The notes under the pieces are model-generated. The model had not been told where the DNA came from. It saw only the letters and a program-made list of their open reading frames with translations, and ran no database searches. Of a stretch of DNA of 16,727 nucleotides, positions 13,058 through 16,727 are shown one piece after another. Each line of letters starts with the position of its first letter. Positions within the stretch are counted from its first letter, which is position 1. A program made the position numbers and the translations under genes. This DNA is from JBIQLO01 sp044464175 (GTDB lineage Bacteria > Planctomycetota > Phycisphaerae > Tepidisphaerales > Tepidisphaeraceae): the NCBI GenBank assembly GCA_044464175.1, contig JBIQLO010000078.1:1-16727 (forward strand), in the 5' to 3' direction.

Positions 13058-14166
13058 AGGTGCTCCACCTCTGCACGGATTTTCACCCCGCCATCGGCGG
13101 CATCGAAAAATTCGTCCTTGACCTGGCCCGCCATGGCCGCGCTGCCGGCATTGAGCCTTCGATTCTCTGCCTCAACCGCATTCATGGGTCCAACGCCCGC
13201 CTCCCCGCCCGCGACGCCGTGGACGATATTCCCATCCGCCGCATCCCCTTTGTAAATCTCAAGTACTACAAGCCCGCCTGGCTCCCCCTGCGCGAGCTCA
13301 AACGCGCTGATCTCCTGCACGTCCACGGCATCGGCGCGAACCTCGATTTTGTGGCCCTCACCCGTTGGCTTCATCGCAAGCCGATCCTCCTCTCCACCCA
13401 CGGCGGCATCTTTCACACTGCCTCCTTCTCGGGCCTGAAGAAAGTTCACTTCTCAACGCTCCACCGGCTCTGCCAACGCGCCCTCGACCGCTGCATCGCC
13501 TGCAGCCGCCACGACCTGGCCCTCTTTGCCCCCGTCGCCCGAAACCTGGTCCTGATCGAAAACGGCGTGGACCTGACCCATCTCCGCGCCTGCGCTGTCG
13601 GGCCAAAAATAAAAAGCCGCCTTCTCTATGTCGGCCGGATTTCCCGAAACAAACGCATCGACCTCCTGCTCCGCGCCTTGGCCGGCGTGAAGAAAACGGG
13701 CATTCCCTTCGAGCTCCATCTGGTCGGCCCCGACTGGGACAATCTCACCGCCCCCCTGGCCGCGCTGGCCAGGACTTTGGGGCTGGAGGAGAATCTTCTC
13801 TGGACCGGGCCCGTCTCCGACGCCCGCCTCCGGGAGGAATTCGCCGCCGCCTCCTACTTCCTCTCCGCCTCCGCCTATGAAGGCTTTGGCCTCAGCGCTG
13901 TCGAAGCCATGGCCGCCGGCTGCGTTCCCCTCCTCAGCGACATCCCCGCCTTCCGGAACCTCATCACCTCTGGCCAAACCGGGCTCCTCATCGACTACAC
14001 CGCCCCGGCCGCCCCCCGGCAAATCGCCGACGCCCTGAGCCGGGACCCCCAGCCCCTCCGTGCCGCCGCTCGCCGTGCTGCCGAAGCCTACGCCTGGGAG
14101 GCCAAAATCCCGCAGTGGCGCCAACTCTACGATCAGGTCCTTCACCCTTCCGCCCACCCGGCGTAA
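13054..14166 (+). CDS. Glycosyltransferase, GT4 family (GT-B fold)
   Basis: A 370-residue GT4 enzyme. MKVLHLCTDFHPAIGGIEKF (1-20) has the acceptor-side GG loop, LLHVHGIGANLDF (87-99) and LLSTHGGIFHT (112-122) follow, CIACSRHDL (147-155) marks the domain hinge, RLLYVGRISRNKRIDLLLRA (189-208) is the donor-binding strand with R and K, and SAYEGFGLSAVEAMAAGCVPLL (273-294) carries E-x7-E (E276, E284). The ATG overlaps the acetyltransferase stop by 4 bases, so the two are coupled, and the purine-rich arm of a palindrome acts as ribosome binding site. A 347-bp repeat-containing gap follows. Likely cytoplasmic-face assembly of the repeat unit; sugar unknown. Confidence 0.94.
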   Translation: MKVLHLCTDFHPAIGGIEKFVLDLARHGRAAGIEPSILCLNRIHGSNARLPARDAVDDIPIRRIPFVNLKYYKPAWLPLRELKRADLLHVHGIGANLDFVALTRWLHRKPILLSTHGGIFHTASFSGLKKVHFSTLHRLCQRALDRCIACSRHDLALFAPVARNLVLIENGVDLTHLRACAVGPKIKSRLLYVGRISRNKRIDLLLRALAGVKKTGIPFELHLVGPDWDNLTAPLAALARTLGLEENLLWTGPVSDARLREEFAAASYFLSASAYEGFGLSAVEAMAAGCVPLLSDIPAFRNLITSGQTGLLIDYTAPAAPRQIADALSRDPQPLRAAARRAAEAYAWEAKIPQWRQLYDQVLHPSAHPA

Positions 14167-14310
14167 ATGCGGGAAAGGAGGGACACCGCCAGCTGACCTT
14201 TTTCAAAAAAGACCGGCAAATGTTGAACAAAAGCTGCGCACCCCATCGTCAAGCTCATCATCCATCCCGCCCCAGTCGCCCCCAATCTCCAACCCGGCAA
14301 AATGCCCTCC

Positions 14311-14407
14311 AATCCCATTCGAACCAAACCCAAACCCCCGCTGACGCTGCCAAAAAACGCGATTTTCCACCCCCACGCCACGGCGACAAATTTCCAAAGG
14401 AACCGAA
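14311..14407 (-). repeat. G/T-rich dispersed repeat, copy 2 (inverted)
   Basis: The reverse complement matches 1276-1362 over about 85-90 bases in the same block order: GGAAAT, GGAAAATCG, CAGCGGGG, then the exact 15-mer TTTGGGTTTGGTTCG (complement of 14320-14334). The two copies lie 13 kb apart in opposite orientation, near the outer ends of the glycosyltransferase block. Confidence 0.7.
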
Positions 14408-14473
14408 TCCACTGCCCCGATCCCCGAGACTGGACCCTTGAACCATCAACCTCCCCCGAAAAACATCACTGTT

Positions 14474-14502
14474 TTGTGTTCCCCCTTCCCGCCCCGTATC
14501 AT
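14474..14502 (+). promoter_or_regulatory. Candidate promoter for the epimerase, giving an almost leaderless mRNA
   Basis: TTGTGT (14474-14479), 17 nt, TATCAT (14497-14502). The ATG at 14514 lies only 11 nt after the -10, so a start 6-7 nt downstream of the -10 leaves a 5' leader of about 5 nt with no Shine-Dalgarno. Confidence 0.4.
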
Positions 14503-14513
14503 TCTTCCCTGCA

Positions 14514-15506
14514 ATGCCCAATCAACTTTCCATCGACTGGCGATCCCTTCACGGCGATCATTTTCAAGACACCCCGGTCCTCATTACCGGCGGCGCCGGC
14601 TTCATCGGCTCGCATTTGGCCGAGGTCCTCTCGGGCCTGGGCGCCAAGGTCACCGTCCTGGATGACCTCTCCGGCGGCTCGCGCGACAACCTCGAGGGTT
14701 TCAAGAACGTCCAGTTCGTCGAGGGTTCCATCCTCGATCAGCCGCTGGTCGAAAGGCTCTCGGCGGGCCGGCGCTACGTCTTCCATCAGGCCGCCCTCGG
14801 TTCCGTCCCCGGCTCCGTTCAGCGCCCGCGCATCTACCATGACGTCAACGCCACCGGCACGCTCAATGTCCTGGAGGCCGCCCGCGGCGCCGGCGTTCAT
14901 CGCCTGATGTTCGCCGCCAGTTCCAGCGCCTACGGCGACACCGAGCAACTGCCCAAGGTCGAATCGATGGCCCCGCGTCCCCTGAGCCCTTACGCCGCCA
15001 ACAAGGTGGCCTGCGAAGCCCTCATGCGCGCCTACAGCAGCAGTTACGGCCTGGACACCGCCGCCCTCCGCTACTTCAACATCTTCGGCCCGCGCCAGAA
15101 CGCCAACAGCGCCTACGCCGCCGTCATCGCCGCTTTCGCCAAGGCCGCAATCGGCGGCCGGAACCTCACCATCTTCGGCGACGGAGAACAGTCCCGTGAC
15201 TTCACCTTTGTCGCCAACGTCGTCCACGCCAACCTCCTGGCCGCCCGAAGCGACAAGCCCCTCAAGGGCGAGATCATCAACATTGCCTGCGGCCAGCGCA
15301 TCACCGTCAACGAACTGGCCCGGATCGTCCTGGACATCTACAACCGCCCGGATCTGAAAATCGTGCATGAGCCTGAACGTGCCGGCGACGTCAAACACTC
15401 CCTGGCCGACCTGGCCCAGGCCCGCCGCCTCCTGGGTTACGAGCCGATCGTCGATTTCCGCACCGGTCTGGAACCCACGCTCTGGTGGTACAAGCAGGTG
15501 CTGTGA
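14514..15506 (+). CDS. NAD-dependent nucleotide-sugar 4-epimerase (extended SDR, WbpP-like)
   Basis: A 330-residue extended short-chain dehydrogenase/reductase. It has the NAD-binding GGAGFIG (26-32), VLDDLSGG (48-55), HQAALGSVPGSV (91-102), the catalytic SSSAYG (136-141) with Y160-A-A-N-K164, RYFNIFGPRQ (186-195) and GDGEQSRDFTFVANVVHANL (222-241). The QAALGSVPxSV and RDFTFVxNVVxANLLA elements are those of the WbpP/TviC/Gne type, which interconverts UDP-GlcNAc and UDP-GalNAc (or the uronic acids) in the cytoplasm. Specificity against UDP-Glc/Gal is inferred from those motifs, not proven. Expected to supply a galacto-configured sugar nucleotide to the neighbouring transferases. The start follows a -10 box by 11 nt and is preceded by a repeat-rich gap. 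Confidence 0.88.
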   Translation: MPNQLSIDWRSLHGDHFQDTPVLITGGAGFIGSHLAEVLSGLGAKVTVLDDLSGGSRDNLEGFKNVQFVEGSILDQPLVERLSAGRRYVFHQAALGSVPGSVQRPRIYHDVNATGTLNVLEAARGAGVHRLMFAASSSAYGDTEQLPKVESMAPRPLSPYAANKVACEALMRAYSSSYGLDTAALRYFNIFGPRQNANSAYAAVIAAFAKAAIGGRNLTIFGDGEQSRDFTFVANVVHANLLAARSDKPLKGEIINIACGQRITVNELARIVLDIYNRPDLKIVHEPERAGDVKHSLADLAQARRLLGYEPIVDFRTGLEPTLWWYKQVL

Positions 15507-15528
15507 GGGGGATCAATGATGAATGATG

Positions 15529-15609
15529 AATTACGAATTATGAATGAAGAAGCAGGGAATGGGCCCCAGGAACTCACAATCTGTAATTCATGATTCATAA
15601 TTCGTAATT
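15529..15609. repeat. AT-rich inverted repeat in the epimerase-isomerase gap
   Basis: AATTACGAATTATGAAT (15529-15545) is repeated perfectly inverted as ATTCATAATTCGTAATT (15593-15609), with a 47-nt spacer. Related ATGAATGATGAATT and AATTCATGATTCAT bases extend the similarity on each side. It is strikingly AT-rich against about 65% GC surroundings and ends 12 bases before the isomerase start. It could form a hairpin in RNA (terminator or 5' structure) or be a MITE-like element. No ORF inside. Confidence 0.8.
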
Positions 15610-15621
15610 TTTCTTATCCCC

Positions 15622-16311
15622 ATGACCCGCTCCCACATCAACCGCTGCATTCAGGAGGCGATGGCGCTGGCCGACCAGTTCCGCTTTCGCCTGCCTCCCT
15701 TTGCCCATTGGACGGCGGCCCAGTGGAACACGCTCGGGCCCGAGGCCGATGAAATCCGCGACTGCCGCCTCGGCTGGGATGTCACCGACTTCAATCTCGG
15801 CCGTTATGAGGAGATGGGCCTGACCCTCCTGACCCTTCGCAACGGCAAGCTCAACGACCCGCGATATCCCAAGTCCTATTGCGAAAAGCTCCTGTTTTGC
15901 GGCCAGGGACAGATCACCCCGTTCCATTTTCATTGGCATAAAACCGAAGACATCATCAACCGCGGCGGGGGGGTGCTGGTGATTGAACTCTACAACAGCG
16001 ACCCGGCTGAGCAGTTCGCCGACACCCCCGTCCAGGTTGCCTGTGACGGCCTGATCCGCCACCTACCCCCCGGTGGGGCGGTCGAACTGCACCCCGGCCA
16101 GAGCATCACCCTTCCCCCGCGCCTTTATCACAAGTTCTTTGCCAAAAAGGGGTCCGGAAAGGTGCTGGCCGGCGAAGTCTCCACCATCAACGACGATGCG
16201 GCCGACAACCGCTTCCACCAGCCCCTTCCGCGCTTCCCCGCCATCGAACCCGATGTCCCCCCGACTCATCTCCTCTGCCACGAATATCCTCCGGCCCGCC
16301 CCCCGCAATAA
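15622..16311 (+). CDS. D-lyxose ketol-isomerase (cupin sugar isomerase)
   Basis: A 229-residue protein of the D-lyxose isomerase family, which interconverts D-lyxose with D-xylulose and usually also D-mannose with D-fructose (EC 5.3.1.15). The family is a metal-dependent cupin. TPFHFHWHKTEDIINRGGG (99-117) gives the H-x-H-x4-E metal site (H102, H104, E109), and LYHKFFA (168-174) gives the last ligand H170. GLTLLTLRNG (66-75), YCEKLLFCGQGQITP (86-100) and the tail EVSTINDDAADNRF (184-197, by count) are further family elements. Length agrees with the family (about 225-230). No Shine-Dalgarno is visible before ATG 15622. In this setting it may feed mannose or fructose into sugar-nucleotide synthesis, or be a catabolic neighbour; which of the two is not decidable here. 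Confidence 0.88.
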   Translation: MTRSHINRCIQEAMALADQFRFRLPPFAHWTAAQWNTLGPEADEIRDCRLGWDVTDFNLGRYEEMGLTLLTLRNGKLNDPRYPKSYCEKLLFCGQGQITPFHFHWHKTEDIINRGGGVLVIELYNSDPAEQFADTPVQVACDGLIRHLPPGGAVELHPGQSITLPPRLYHKFFAKKGSGKVLAGEVSTINDDAADNRFHQPLPRFPAIEPDVPPTHLLCHEYPPARPPQ

Positions 16312-16359
16312 TCATCGCCGCCGCGCGTTTGTTATCAGATTCACGCAGCGGCGGCATTC

Positions 16360-16727
16360 ATGCGACATTGGATCCTTCAACGACTCTTCCCCTCCACGAT
16401 TCGTTTCCCGGCCGACCTGATCGCCCTCTGGCTGGCCACCGGCCTCATCGCCCTTGTCTCCACCGCCACGCAATGGTCCTACCTCAACATGGACCTCCAT
16501 CTCAGCAGCCTGATGCCCCTGGACAAGACGATCTTTCTCTGGATCCTCCTGGCGGTAACGCTTCTTACCCTCGCCCCGGCCCTGCTTCTGGGCCACCTGC
16601 TGATCGCCAACAGCCGCCGCCGCACCGGCTGGACCCTCTTCCTCCTGGTCCAACTGCTCGCCTGTCTCCTGATGGTGGGGGACTTGCGCATCTATCGCAT
16701 CACCGCCCACCACCTGACTTATTACCT
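16360..16727 (+). CDS. Multi-pass membrane protein, 5' part, possibly a sulfatase/phosphoethanolamine-transferase type
   Basis: The frame from ATG 16360 stays open to the window end (122 residues). It has three hydrophobic segments: about 20-35 (LIALWLATGLIALVST), 58-84 (FLWILLAVTLLTLAPALLLG and on) and 92-107 (TLFLLVQLLACLLMVG). These are followed by DLRIYRITAHHLTYYL (108-122 region), which resembles the D-x-x-x-Y-x-x-x-x-x-H element after the membrane part of YejM-like membrane-anchored sulfatases. That likeness is an inference; the catalytic domain is not in the window. It starts 48 bases after the isomerase stop, so could be in the same unit. Confidence 0.6.
   Translation, partial: MRHWILQRLFPSTIRFPADLIALWLATGLIALVSTATQWSYLNMDLHLSSLMPLDKTIFLWILLAVTLLTLAPALLLGHLLIANSRRRTGWTLFLLVQLLACLLMVGDLRIYRITAHHLTYY

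Larger units (their letters stand above)
14167..14513. other. 347-bp intergenic region with the second G/T-rich repeat
   Basis: No gene is supported: open frames are short, lack family features and cross a repeat. It holds a short stretch after the GT4 stop (14167-14310), the inverted second copy of the G/T-rich repeat (about 14311-14407) and a promoter candidate (14474-14502) for the epimerase. No clear rho-independent terminator was found after 14166. Confidence 0.6.

Overview
The window is a GC-rich segment of a cell-surface polysaccharide (exopolysaccharide, capsule or O-antigen-like) biosynthesis region. It carries eight glycosyltransferases (four with the two-domain GT4/GT1 layout, four GT2), two left-handed beta-helix O-acetyltransferases, one Wzy/O-antigen-ligase-like integral membrane protein, one secreted TIM-barrel glycoside-hydrolase-like protein, one WbpP-like nucleotide-sugar 4-epimerase and one D-lyxose ketol-isomerase. 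It begins inside the 3' end of a gene whose last residues look like an outer-membrane beta-barrel, and it ends inside a membrane protein that may be a sulfatase or phosphoethanolamine-transferase type enzyme. No initiating glycosyl-1-phosphate transferase, flippase, chain-length regulator or export channel is visible, so the rest of the pathway must lie elsewhere.

Organism: the possible OMP tail and the lipid-linked glycan style of gene set suggest a Gram-negative bacterium. High GC, few Shine-Dalgarno sequences and G/T-rich dispersed intergenic repeats recall the PVC group (Verrucomicrobiota, Kiritimatiellota, Planctomycetota). This is a tentative impression; no marker gene is present.

Layout: (1) bases 1-2356, plus strand: OMP tail, a GT4 enzyme, a repeat-rich gap, then a WbbJ-like acetyltransferase. 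(2) 2394-3230, minus: one GT2, convergent with the acetyltransferase. (3) 3716-7193, plus: two GT2 genes overlapping by ATGA, then the Wzy/WaaL-like protein, which sits between two inverted copies of a structured repeat. (4) 12319-7235, minus: GT2, GT4, secreted glycosidase-like protein, GT4, tightly packed. (5) 12470 to the end, plus: WcaF-like acetyltransferase overlapping a GT4 by ATGA, a repeat-rich gap, the epimerase, an AT-rich inverted repeat, the lyxose isomerase, and the truncated membrane protein.

Inferred joint role: the epimerase, and perhaps the isomerase, supply sugar precursors. The GT2 and GT4 enzymes assemble a complex repeat unit on the cytoplasmic face, the acetyltransferases decorate it, the membrane protein polymerises or ligates it outside, and the secreted glycosidase-like protein may trim or process it. 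The non-coding parts are unusually rich in dispersed repeats: a G/T-rich element in two inverted copies 13 kb apart, a CCCTCCCCC-type palindrome in four copies (one fused into a coding end), a 51-bp nested palindrome with a second degenerate copy, and an AT-rich inverted repeat.
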